Shown: one piece after another, positions 14,754 to 19,890 of the stretch
How positions within the stretch are numbered: the first letter of the stretch is position 1
Layout: the number at the start of each line of letters is the position of its first letter
Origin: Spirochaetaceae bacterium
GTDB taxonomy: Bacteria > Spirochaetota > Spirochaetia > Treponematales > Breznakiellaceae
Assembly: GCA_031256815.1 (NCBI GenBank)
Contig: JAIRPU010000169.1
Coordinates: 1-19,890, forward strand
DNA length: 19,890 nucleotides
Reading direction: 5' to 3'
Made by a program: the position numbers and the translations under genes
The notes under the pieces: model-generated
Seen by the model: only the letters and a program-made list of their open reading frames with translations
Databases searched by the model: none
What the model was told of the DNA's origin: nothing

Positions 14754-16588
14754 GAACATAAAGCTTCGGCATCGGCAGAAGTTACCATGTCCCGCTGCCA
14801 TGCTATTAGTTTACGCTCAATTAAACGCGGAATATCATCTAAATTTGCGGTAGTATTCGCTGGCCGGCCGTCAGTTTTTTTATTTTGAATGTGTATTTTG
14901 CGAAAAAAATCACATTCAACATCGGCCATTATTCTGAATACCGGTTCGGTTGCAGAACCGCGCATCCACAAAGCGGCCCGCGAAGTTCCTTGTTCATCGC
15001 AAAAATTAATTTTTAATCCGCCGCGTCCTGCAAGTCCAAAATCGTCGTTGCAGCACCGCTCTTCAGTTCCGTTATAGCAAAACGCCTGCCAGGAAACTAT
15101 GCCCATTTCGCAAAAATCGCTTTGTTTTTCTTTCCATTGCGCGCAAAAAATTCGCTGGTAATGCCGTTTTAGTTTTTCGTGGCATGAGCAGTTAATCGTT
15201 AGCAGCGCTTCGCGTTCGTAAACGCCTGTGCTTATGAATTCAGGCAGCGACTTTATTATACCGGCAAGAGTTGGATTCGAAGCTTCTGTAAAAAATCCTT
15301 TTAAAGTCAGCATTTTTACGATTGCCATAACGGAGCAAAGCGGGTCTCTAACAGACGAAGGAAACATGATAACTCCCCCTGCCGCGCCTTCGCCCAGCGC
15401 GCGAACCGTCCAGCCTTCTTTTCGCAAACGTCCGGCCAGCGCGACCACATTGGCTTCGCCAACTTCAGCGCGAAATACCTTTGCCCCAAAATTGGCGGCA
15501 AGCCTGTCTACGCGCATCGATGTAGCATCGTTTGTGGCAATTGCTACTTTTGTGTTTTTTAAAACGCCTGTCCAGCGCAGATGCAAGAGTTCTGCAAGGC
15601 AGGCAAGCGCAAATACTTCCTGCGCTTCCAACGGCCTTGCCGCTTTTAGTTCATCATCCCAAATGACTAAATTTCCGCGGTCGCCGTCACAATCAGGAAC
15701 ATAACCTGTGCAAAAAGCAGCGTCTGCGGAATGCGCTTTTTCCAAAGCGCGGCAGCATGGAATAAGCGATTCGCCTTCGGGCACAATTCTGTGCGCAATT
15801 TTTCCGGCAGTATCGTTTATAGCGTTAAATTTAATCCCAAATTCGTTAAAAAAATCACGGTCTATACTTGCGGCGCGCGCAGAACCGTTAAAATCACAAA
15901 CAACGCCTAAAGGCCGCCTGGCAAGCGCTTCTTGCAGCACGGATTTAAGCCCGGCCGCGTCAATGCCGTCTCCCGCTATAACGCGGTAAATAAACGCTTT
16001 GTATTCGTTAAGCGCGTCATTTTTTTTGTAATAAAGTTTTATGCCGTCCGGGATTATTTGGTTTTGATTCTTCAAACTTTCGCCGGCAGCGCCGCTTTGC
16101 GATTCTTCCGGCAGCGTTTTTAGCATTTGTTTAAAACGCCCGCGCAGCAGCGCCTCGTTATTTGCGTCGAGTACTCCTCCGTCCAAAAAACCGAATTTTA
16201 TGCCGTTGTAACCTATTGGATTATGACTTGCCGAAATGTAAAAAAAGCCGCCTTGCCTGCCTGCATTGCCCATTGCGCGCGCATAAGACATTATTTCGGG
16301 TGAAGCGGCAATACCTGTCCAAAAAACTTCGCAATCTTCATTTTTCAATTCATTTAAAACAGCGCCGGCTATCGCTTCGCCTGTTGGACGGGAATCCATA
16401 CCGCAGATAAGCAGCGGGGCGGAACAGCCTGTTTTTTCTCTCAAAAAACAAACAAAAGCGCTCGCCGCGGCGCGGACTATCATGTTATGCGCTGCGCTTA
16501 TCTCCGCTTCGGCACATTCACCATCTTTTGAAAAAACACCCCGCCAGCCGGAGGCGGAAAGTAACATTGAATCTAAAATTGTTTGCAT
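14750..16588 (-). CDS. Phosphomannomutase/phosphoglucomutase family protein
   Basis: Alpha-D-phosphohexomutase, moving phosphate between C6 and C1 of hexoses through a phosphoserine. 612 aa, about 100 residues longer than typical bacterial PMM/PGM. All four signatures are present: ISASHNPIGYNGIK (118-131; phospho-Ser121), metal loop PDCDGDR (298-304; Asp299, Asp301, Asp303), sugar-specificity loop GEGAAGGVIMFP (399-410) and phosphate-binding RGSATEPVFR (543-552). The GEGxxGGVI loop does not by itself separate mannose, glucose or glucosamine specificity. An unusual cysteine-rich stretch (8 Cys between 467 and 530) lies before the last domain. ATG 16588 has no obvious Shine-Dalgarno. Upstream, a terminator isolates it from groES, so it has its own transcript. 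Confidence 0.88.
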   Translation of the reverse strand: MQTILDSMLLSASGWRGVFSKDGECAEAEISAAHNMIVRAAASAFVCFLREKTGCSAPLLICGMDSRPTGEAIAGAVLNELKNEDCEVFWTGIAASPEIMSYARAMGNAGRQGGFFYISASHNPIGYNGIKFGFLDGGVLDANNEALLRGRFKQMLKTLPEESQSGAAGESLKNQNQIIPDGIKLYYKKNDALNEYKAFIYRVIAGDGIDAAGLKSVLQEALARRPLGVVCDFNGSARAASIDRDFFNEFGIKFNAINDTAGKIAHRIVPEGESLIPCCRALEKAHSADAAFCTGYVPDCDGDRGNLVIWDDELKAARPLEAQEVFALACLAELLHLRWTGVLKNTKVAIATNDATSMRVDRLAANFGAKVFRAEVGEANVVALAGRLRKEGWTVRALGEGAAGGVIMFPSSVRDPLCSVMAIVKMLTLKGFFTEASNPTLAGIIKSLPEFISTGVYEREALLTINCSCHEKLKRHYQRIFCAQWKEKQSDFCEMGIVSWQAFCYNGTEERCCNDDFGLAGRGGLKINFCDEQGTSRAALWMRGSATEPVFRIMADVECDFFRKIHIQNKKTDGRPANTTANLDDIPRLIERKLIAWQRDMVTSADAEALCS

Positions 16589-16596
16589 AAATTAAA

Positions 16597-16626
16597 ACAA
16601 AAGAGCCGCTTTAGGCGGCTCTTTTT
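16597..16626 (-). terminator. Terminator of groES (bidirectional)
   Basis: GAGCCGC (16603-16609) and GCGGCTC (16615-16621) form a 7-bp stem with a 5-nt loop, flanked by A/T tracts on both sides. It ends the groES transcript before the phosphohexomutase start. Confidence 0.85.
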
Positions 16627-16645
16627 CATGTCCCAAACAACAAAA

Positions 16646-16918
16646 TTACTCAATAACGGCAATGATGTCGCCAACTTTTAGTATCAAGTGGTCTTTTCCG
16701 TCAATCTTTAGCTGACTGCCGGCATACTTGTCGTACATGACTTTTTGACCAACAGAAACCGTCATTTTTTCTTTTTCGGTTCCTGGCCCGCAAGCGACTA
16801 CCTTGCCCTTTTGCGTTTTTTCCTGAGCCGTATCGGGAATGATAATACCACCAGCACTTTTCGTCTCGGCATCTTCAACAAGAACCAAAACACGCTCAGC
16901 CAAGGGTTTGATAACCAT
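16646..16918 (-). CDS. groES: Co-chaperonin GroES
   Basis: Heptameric lid of the GroEL chaperonin. Start chosen at ATG 16918 (MVIKPLAERVLV), 90 aa, because GGAGGA lies about 5 nt upstream and this matches the family N-terminus; an in-frame ATG at 16930 would add MEED and would place the ribosome site inside the gene. Family motifs: IKPLAERVLVL, the mobile loop SAGGIIIPDTAQEKTQKGKV and VGQKVMYDKYAGSQLKIDGKDHLIL...DIIAVIE. groEL does not follow: a terminator and an unrelated gene come next, so groES stands alone. The promoter region carries a short palindrome, not a CIRCE element. Confidence 0.96.
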   Translation of the reverse strand: MVIKPLAERVLVLVEDAETKSAGGIIIPDTAQEKTQKGKVVACGPGTEKEKMTVSVGQKVMYDKYAGSQLKIDGKDHLILKVGDIIAVIE

Positions 16919-16939
16919 ATCTTCCTCCATAATTAAAGT

Positions 16940-16980
16940 GAGTATTTTTATACTCTATTCAAAGTTTAATACTCTGTCAA
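16940..16980 (-). promoter_or_regulatory. groES promoter with palindromic operator candidate
   Basis: Minus strand: TTGACA (16980-16975), 17 bp, TAGAGT (16957-16952). A perfect inverted repeat GAGTAT-TTTT-ATACTC (16940-16955) overlaps the -10 and the expected start; a further AGAGTAT lies at the -35 edge. No CIRCE (TTAGCACTC-N9-GAGTGCTAA) is present. Confidence 0.5.
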
Positions 16981-17588
16981 GAGGCCTGTTCTTTAACTTT
17001 TGTTTCCCGTCCAAAGTGTTCATTTCCATATTCCCATATATATTGGTCAAGTTTTTTGAAACTTAGCTCTTCAAGCTTGTAGAATGAACGAAAACTGGAA
17101 ATTACTTCAAAAAAAACATTGTAATCTCTTAGTTCATTACGGGAGCATTTGTAATAATTATCAACTTTTAACCAATGCCACAATGTTTTTCCTACATATT
17201 GGTCAAATATTGGATATATTTCTGGTTTATGAAAATTGCAATATTTGGTGGCAAACGAAAAAAAATTTATTATTTTCCCGTTATAGTCCACTTGCGCAAG
17301 TTTATTTACAACTGATATATCTCCCGCCGCCAAATACTTGTCTATAGATAATTTGACAATATGTTCTGCAACAGTACTAATTTTAAATATATTTGTACTG
17401 TATATTGAATTTAGCGCCGCGGCTTTTATCAAAACTTCTCCTGTGTCCGTATTGTTTGGCAGCAACGAAAAAAGTTTATTCAAACCTTTATCTGAGTATT
17501 GAAACCTCTCATTGTGCGCCCAATCGTCAAGATACTTCTTTGCCTGTTCTAAACAGGGCCTTTCCAATTTTGTTTTACTATTATCCAT
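16977..17588 (-). CDS. Conserved hypothetical protein, 203 aa
   Basis: Not assigned. Soluble, helical, rich in aromatic residues. A segment NIFKISTVAEHIVKLSIDKYL is followed by FFSFATKYCNFHKPEIYPIFDQYVGKTL (about 110-137), a motif I remember from unassigned proteins found in variable regions; the fold may be helix-hairpin-helix-like, but this is a guess. AAAGGAG with 7-nt spacing gives a strong start at ATG 17588. The gene is more AT-rich than its neighbours and sits beside a DUF975 gene with a near-identical ribosome site and an XRE regulator, all suggesting an accessory patch. Its 3' end lies inside the groES promoter (TTGACA at 16975-16980). Confidence 0.7.
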   Translation of the reverse strand: MDNSKTKLERPCLEQAKKYLDDWAHNERFQYSDKGLNKLFSLLPNNTDTGEVLIKAAALNSIYSTNIFKISTVAEHIVKLSIDKYLAAGDISVVNKLAQVDYNGKIINFFSFATKYCNFHKPEIYPIFDQYVGKTLWHWLKVDNYYKCSRNELRDYNVFFEVISSFRSFYKLEELSFKKLDQYIWEYGNEHFGRETKVKEQAS

Positions 17589-17652
17589 TTGTTTTCTCCT
17601 TTACGCCGAATTTTAATGCGGCGCGCGCTTTGTTTTCCTGAGTATTATGCTG

Positions 17653-17677
17653 CGCGCTGCCATTAAGCGGCAGCGCG
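17653..17677. repeat. Perfect 9-bp hairpin between two minus-strand genes
   Basis: CGCGCTGCC, loop ATTAAGC, GGCAGCGCG. No T tract follows on either strand, so it is not a standard terminator. Confidence 0.5.
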
Positions 17678-17699
17678 TGACGAATAACACGTTAATTAG

Positions 17700-18308
17700 T
17701 TATTCTCCCTGCTGATTCTCTTTTAATGTTTCGTAGAAATTTGCCAAACTCAAACTGATATACGGAACAAGCCATAAAACTCCGATTCCAAGAGTAATCA
17801 CACACAATAAGCCCCAGCCAAAGAAACTAAGATAAAGTCCAAAGAGCTGACCTTTATGCCCCATCATCATTTTGCGGCTTTTTGTTATGGCTTCTAATAC
17901 GCCAATGTCAGGATTGTCGCGAAGTATATAATACGACATGGAATAACTTAAATATTTGATAATACCAGGAATTATGAATAAACATGTCCATAATGCGATG
18001 AATAAACCTTCAATAATTAGCAGTAAAAACATCGTAAAAACGACTTGCCATATTTGACGGCTTGCAAGGGAACAGGGAACAGACCCAAGTCTGAAGCCAT
18101 CGAAAAGATCTACAAAATTTGCGTCTTTTCCACGCGCCCTTTTTAAGTAATAACCGGAATGTCCAAATGTAGATATTCCGCCTAAAAAGAATCCAAGCCC
18201 GTACAACAAGGCAGTATAAACAAGTGAAGTGCCTATTGCCGGTAACCATTTGCCTTTAAGTTGGCGTCTCGCCAATAATCTTATTTCGGCATTGTTTTTC
18301 ATAGCCAT
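17700..18308 (-). CDS. DUF975 family integral membrane protein
   Basis: 202 aa with about four membrane segments (24-46, 88-112, 113-128, 157-190). The core LRDNPDIGVLEAITKSRKMM followed by MGHKGQLFGLYLSF and LGIGVLWLVPYISLSLANFYE matches the DUF975 family, of unknown function and common in Firmicutes and some host-associated bacteria. The N-terminal NNAEIRLLARRQLKGKW is also typical. ATG 18308 is preceded by AAGGAG; an in-frame ATG lies two codons further. Context is accessory: an unknown 203-aa gene downstream, a small ORF and an XRE regulator upstream. Possible transfer from a gut firmicute is inference only. Confidence 0.88.
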   Translation of the reverse strand: MAMKNNAEIRLLARRQLKGKWLPAIGTSLVYTALLYGLGFFLGGISTFGHSGYYLKRARGKDANFVDLFDGFRLGSVPCSLASRQIWQVVFTMFLLLIIEGLFIALWTCLFIIPGIIKYLSYSMSYYILRDNPDIGVLEAITKSRKMMMGHKGQLFGLYLSFFGWGLLCVITLGIGVLWLVPYISLSLANFYETLKENQQGE

Positions 18309-18332
18309 TTTTTTCTCCTTAAACTATGACAA

Positions 18333-18357
18333 AGGCAAAAACCAACGGTTTTTGCCT
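18333..18357. repeat. Perfect 11-bp stem, 3-nt loop hairpin
   Basis: AGGCAAAAACC, AAC, GGTTTTTGCCT. Located 25 nt upstream of the DUF975 start. No run of T after the stem; it could end or stabilise the transcript of the small ORF, or act as a protein site. Confidence 0.55.
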
Positions 18358-18474
18358 GACAGCTAAGACAGACTTCAGCATCAATCGGCCTATCCGGTTG
18401 CGCCGCCTGTCTATAAAAAATATCGCGGGTGTTTACGTCAACTTTTGCTTGTTTCGCAAACGCTCCTCAATCCC

Positions 18475-18642
18475 TCATCGGGGCGGCGCAGGTTCCGGCG
18501 GCTCTATGACTGGCAAAACGGAATTCTGCGCGTCTTCAGCAAAAGCAAGCGCTTGCGTGATTCCGAGAATATAATCCTGTTTTTTGTCGTTTAACCTGGA
18601 AAAGTTCTCGCAGAGTTGATTTATCTTTTCATCCTTGGTCAT
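18475..18642 (-). CDS. Small 55-aa protein divergent from XRE regulator
   Basis: ATG 18642 to TGA 18475: MTKDEKINQLCENFSRLNDK and then KQDYILGITQALAFAEDAQN, ending in a proline-rich tail (EPPEPAPPR). The LNDKxxDYILGIxQAL pattern is one I associate with small ORFs beside XRE-type regulators in treponemes. A consensus promoter (TTGACA-18-TATAAT) lies directly upstream, which supports expression. The Shine-Dalgarno is weak (GGGTG). Divergent from the XRE gene, sharing a 126-bp control region. Function unknown; it may be a cofactor or antagonist of the regulator (inference). Confidence 0.6.
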   Translation of the reverse strand: MTKDEKINQLCENFSRLNDKKQDYILGITQALAFAEDAQNSVLPVIEPPEPAPPR

Positions 18643-18660
18643 AAAACACCCGCTAACCTA

Positions 18661-18746
18661 ACTGAGAAACGATTATACCATATCATAGTGAGAAATGTCA
18701 AGCTAAATGACGGGTTTTTTTATATATTAACCATTGCTTTGTGAGA
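18661..18746. promoter_or_regulatory. Divergent control region with repeated TGAGA sites
   Basis: ACTGAGAAAC (18661-18670), AGTGAGAAAT (18687-18696) and TTGTGAGATT (around 18739-18748) repeat a core TGAGA in the same direction, spaced 26 and 53 bp. They flank both promoters and are candidate operators of the XRE protein. Confidence 0.4.
18672..18701 (-). promoter_or_regulatory. Consensus promoter of the 55-aa ORF
   Basis: Minus strand: TTGACA (18701-18696), 18 bp, TATAAT (18677-18672). Both hexamers are perfect; the leader to the ATG at 18642 is about 23 nt. Confidence 0.7.
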
Positions 18747-18768
18747 TTTTTTTTGTTAGAATTGGATT
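18734..18768 (+). promoter_or_regulatory. Promoter of XRE gene, leaderless geometry
   Basis: -35 TTGCTT (18734-18739), 17-bp spacer, -10 TAGAAT (18757-18762), 6 nt, ATG 18769. No Shine-Dalgarno. Confidence 0.45.
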
Positions 18769-19095
18769 ATGACCGTGAACGAGCGTATCCGTGAAGCACG
18801 GAAAGCTCTCAATATGACGCAGATTGAGTTCGCGCGCGCTATCTGTATAAGCGATGGCTATATCGCCGAACTTGAAAATGAACACCGCAATGCAAACGAC
18901 CGCATTATAAGGCTTATTTCTCTTACTCTGGGCGTAAGCGAAGAATGGCTTAAGACCGGAGAGGGTGATATGTTTTTCAAAACCCCAAGCGAAAAGATTA
19001 AACGCTTAATAAACCTTTTTAGCGACCTGCCGCCCAAATTCCAGGATTATGTAATGTCTCAAATTGAACTGCTGCTTAAAACAACTAAAAATTGA
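18769..19095 (+). CDS. XRE-family transcriptional regulator
   Basis: 108 aa with one Cro/CI-type helix-turn-helix at about 4-64: RIREARKALNMTQIEFARAI, SDGYIAELENEHRNANDRII, LTLGVSEEWLKTGEGDMF. The last phrase is standard for phage-like XRE repressors. A short C-terminal helical part (70-108) may dimerise. The ATG at 18769 has no Shine-Dalgarno and sits 6 nt after TAGAAT. Divergent from a 55-aa ORF with a strong promoter and repeated TGAGA sites between them, so autorepression and control of the small ORF are likely (inference). It could be a prophage or mobile-island remnant, but no integrase is present. Confidence 0.9.
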   Translation: MTVNERIREARKALNMTQIEFARAICISDGYIAELENEHRNANDRIIRLISLTLGVSEEWLKTGEGDMFFKTPSEKIKRLINLFSDLPPKFQDYVMSQIELLLKTTKN

Positions 19096-19108
19096 GTTTT
19101 AATAAGTT

Positions 19109-19723
19109 TTAATAAGTTGTTTCGTCCATAGCTTCAAATTCGTTTCTGATTTTTTCGATACGGGCAAGTTCCCTGTTAAGGGTGCGTTCATAATTCAGGT
19201 CACCTGTTTCAATACGAAGCGCTTCATCATCCCAAAATTGAACGCGCGGCAGCCGTATATAATAAAACCTTTTTTCGCGCGCCTTTACCGCCCATTCTTT
19301 TGCCGCCGTCCAGTAATAAAGCGCGGAGCGGTAACAGGATTCTGCGGTTTCGAGGCTTTTTAGATTTTGTTCTTTCCATGGGGCGTTAAAAAAATATGCA
19401 TTTCGTTTATTCCATTTATTACCCAAATAGATGTACTGTTCTATCATTTTAAGATTAAGGTGCATCATAAAAAGATAACGGTATTTTTCCCACTGGGTTT
19501 TGTTTTCTATAAGCGCAACTGCATAAAGCGGGTTTGCAAAATCGGCGGCGATAGCTTTTTCAAGCCAATGGATGTTTTCCATGGTGTCGTCCGGGTATTG
19601 AATAAGATGAAGGTGAAACAGCCTGAAGTATTGTTCTTTGTATTGCGCAAGATACGGCAAAACTTTTTCAGGGAACGCAAAAAAAAGCGCTGCGCATAAC
19701 AGAAATAAACTTTTGCCATTCAT
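19109..19723 (-). CDS. Secreted helical hypothetical protein, 204 aa
   Basis: The N-terminus MNGKSLFLLCAALFFAF is a signal peptide or a short anchor; no clear lipobox. The remainder is helical and TPR-like, with NPLYAVALIENKTQWEKYRYLF, LNLKMIEQYIYLGNKWNKRNAYFF and ESCYRSALYYWTAAKEWAVKA, and many Tyr, Trp and Lys residues. It resembles periplasmic proteins conserved within treponemes, without known function. ATG 19723 has no Shine-Dalgarno; a weak GATACC lies 6 nt upstream, with TTAAGA 17 bp further on, the same geometry as other genes here. Convergent with the XRE gene, 13-nt gap. Confidence 0.75.
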   Translation of the reverse strand: MNGKSLFLLCAALFFAFPEKVLPYLAQYKEQYFRLFHLHLIQYPDDTMENIHWLEKAIAADFANPLYAVALIENKTQWEKYRYLFMMHLNLKMIEQYIYLGNKWNKRNAYFFNAPWKEQNLKSLETAESCYRSALYYWTAAKEWAVKAREKRFYYIRLPRVQFWDDEALRIETGDLNYERTLNRELARIEKIRNEFEAMDETTY

Positions 19724-19760
19724 TCTAACGGTATCGGCAATTAAGGATTAAGTCTTAATC

Positions 19761-19810
19761 GCATTTGGGCGCGTTTTGTTTCGCAAAGCGTCCGGGCTGC
19801 GCCCAAATGC
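19761..19810. repeat. Long inverted repeat, 12-bp arms
   Basis: GCATTTGGGCGC (19761-19772) and GCGCCCAAATGC (19799-19810) with a 26-nt GC-rich loop. A second palindrome with arms around CCAAAACCC/GGGGTTTGG follows to about 19848. Similar in style to the hairpin chain at 1457-1635. Confidence 0.6.
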
Positions 19811-19848
19811 GGCGGCCCGCCCAAAACCCGTGGGGGTTTGGCCGCCCG

Positions 19849-19890
19849 GGGCCCCCAACCCACCCCCTACCCCCCCCCACCCGCCCGCCC
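19849..19890. other. C-rich low-complexity window end
   Basis: Almost only C with scattered A and T, with runs of up to nine C. Probably an unreliable contig edge; no gene. Confidence 0.5.

Noticed and set aside
15228..15704. 158-aa plus-strand ORF inside the phosphohexomutase gene
   Set aside because: Shadow of a well-supported gene with all four catalytic motifs; low-complexity Ser/Ala/Pro composition.
16919..16930. GroES start at ATG 16930
   Set aside because: It would add MEED and leave no upstream ribosome site, whereas ATG 16918 has GGAGGA about 5 nt upstream and the usual N-terminus.
18326..18574. 82-aa plus-strand ORF
   Set aside because: It is antisense to the 55-aa ORF, crosses the perfect hairpin, lacks a ribosome site and has no recognisable family.
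16977..19095. Complete prophage or integrative element
   Set aside because: No integrase, terminase, structural gene or att-like flanking repeat could be seen; at most a remnant.

Overview
The window looks like one contig of a spirochaete, most likely a host-associated Treponema-like lineage. This rests on an archaeal-type PheS of 519 aa, a two-CNBD cyclic-nucleotide receptor, several small secreted or membrane proteins of the kind conserved only among treponemes, and a surface protein with InlB/Listeria-Bacteroides-type repeats. The genus call is inference from protein families, not from a 16S gene. A lone moaC hints at molybdoenzymes, as in acetogenic gut treponemes.

Layout. 1-1314 is the 3' part of a repeat-bearing surface protein (+). 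1315-1716 is a very GC-rich gap holding a 12-G tract, a terminator and a chain of perfect hairpins. 1717-3639 is gyrB (+). 3642-7431 is a minus-strand signalling block: a CNBD/CNBD receptor, a membrane-anchored degenerate class III cyclase-like protein, a CvpA-family membrane protein and a REC-HD-GYP response regulator whose HD has become YD. 7480-7898 (minus) is tRNA-Thr, rpmG and tRNA-Trp behind a near-consensus promoter. 8080-9639 is pheS (+), 9651-10163 moaC (-), and 10217-14753 a co-directional run pth, three treponeme-type hypothetical genes, fmt (+). 14750-16588 is a phosphohexomutase (-), and 16646-16918 a monocistronic groES (-). 16977-19095 is an accessory-looking patch: an unknown 203-aa protein, a DUF975 membrane protein, and a divergent pair made of a 55-aa ORF and an XRE regulator. 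19109-19723 is a secreted helical protein (-). The last ~130 bases are GC-rich palindromes ending in a C-rich, probably unreliable contig edge.

The main cross-cutting observation is regulatory. Genes fall into two start classes. One class has good Shine-Dalgarno sites (rpmG, groES, cvpA-like, cyclase-like, HD-GYP, DUF975, the 203-aa gene). The other has no Shine-Dalgarno but a -35/17-bp/-10 promoter placed so that exactly 6 nt separate the -10 from the ATG, which predicts leaderless mRNAs (gyrB, the CNBD receptor, pth, the secreted protein at 12346, the XRE regulator, and weakly the protein at 19723).

No complete phage, CRISPR array, transposase or rRNA is visible. Functional calls for gyrB, rpmG, pheS, moaC, pth, fmt, groES and the tRNAs are secure. 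The hypothetical genes are described but not assigned a function.
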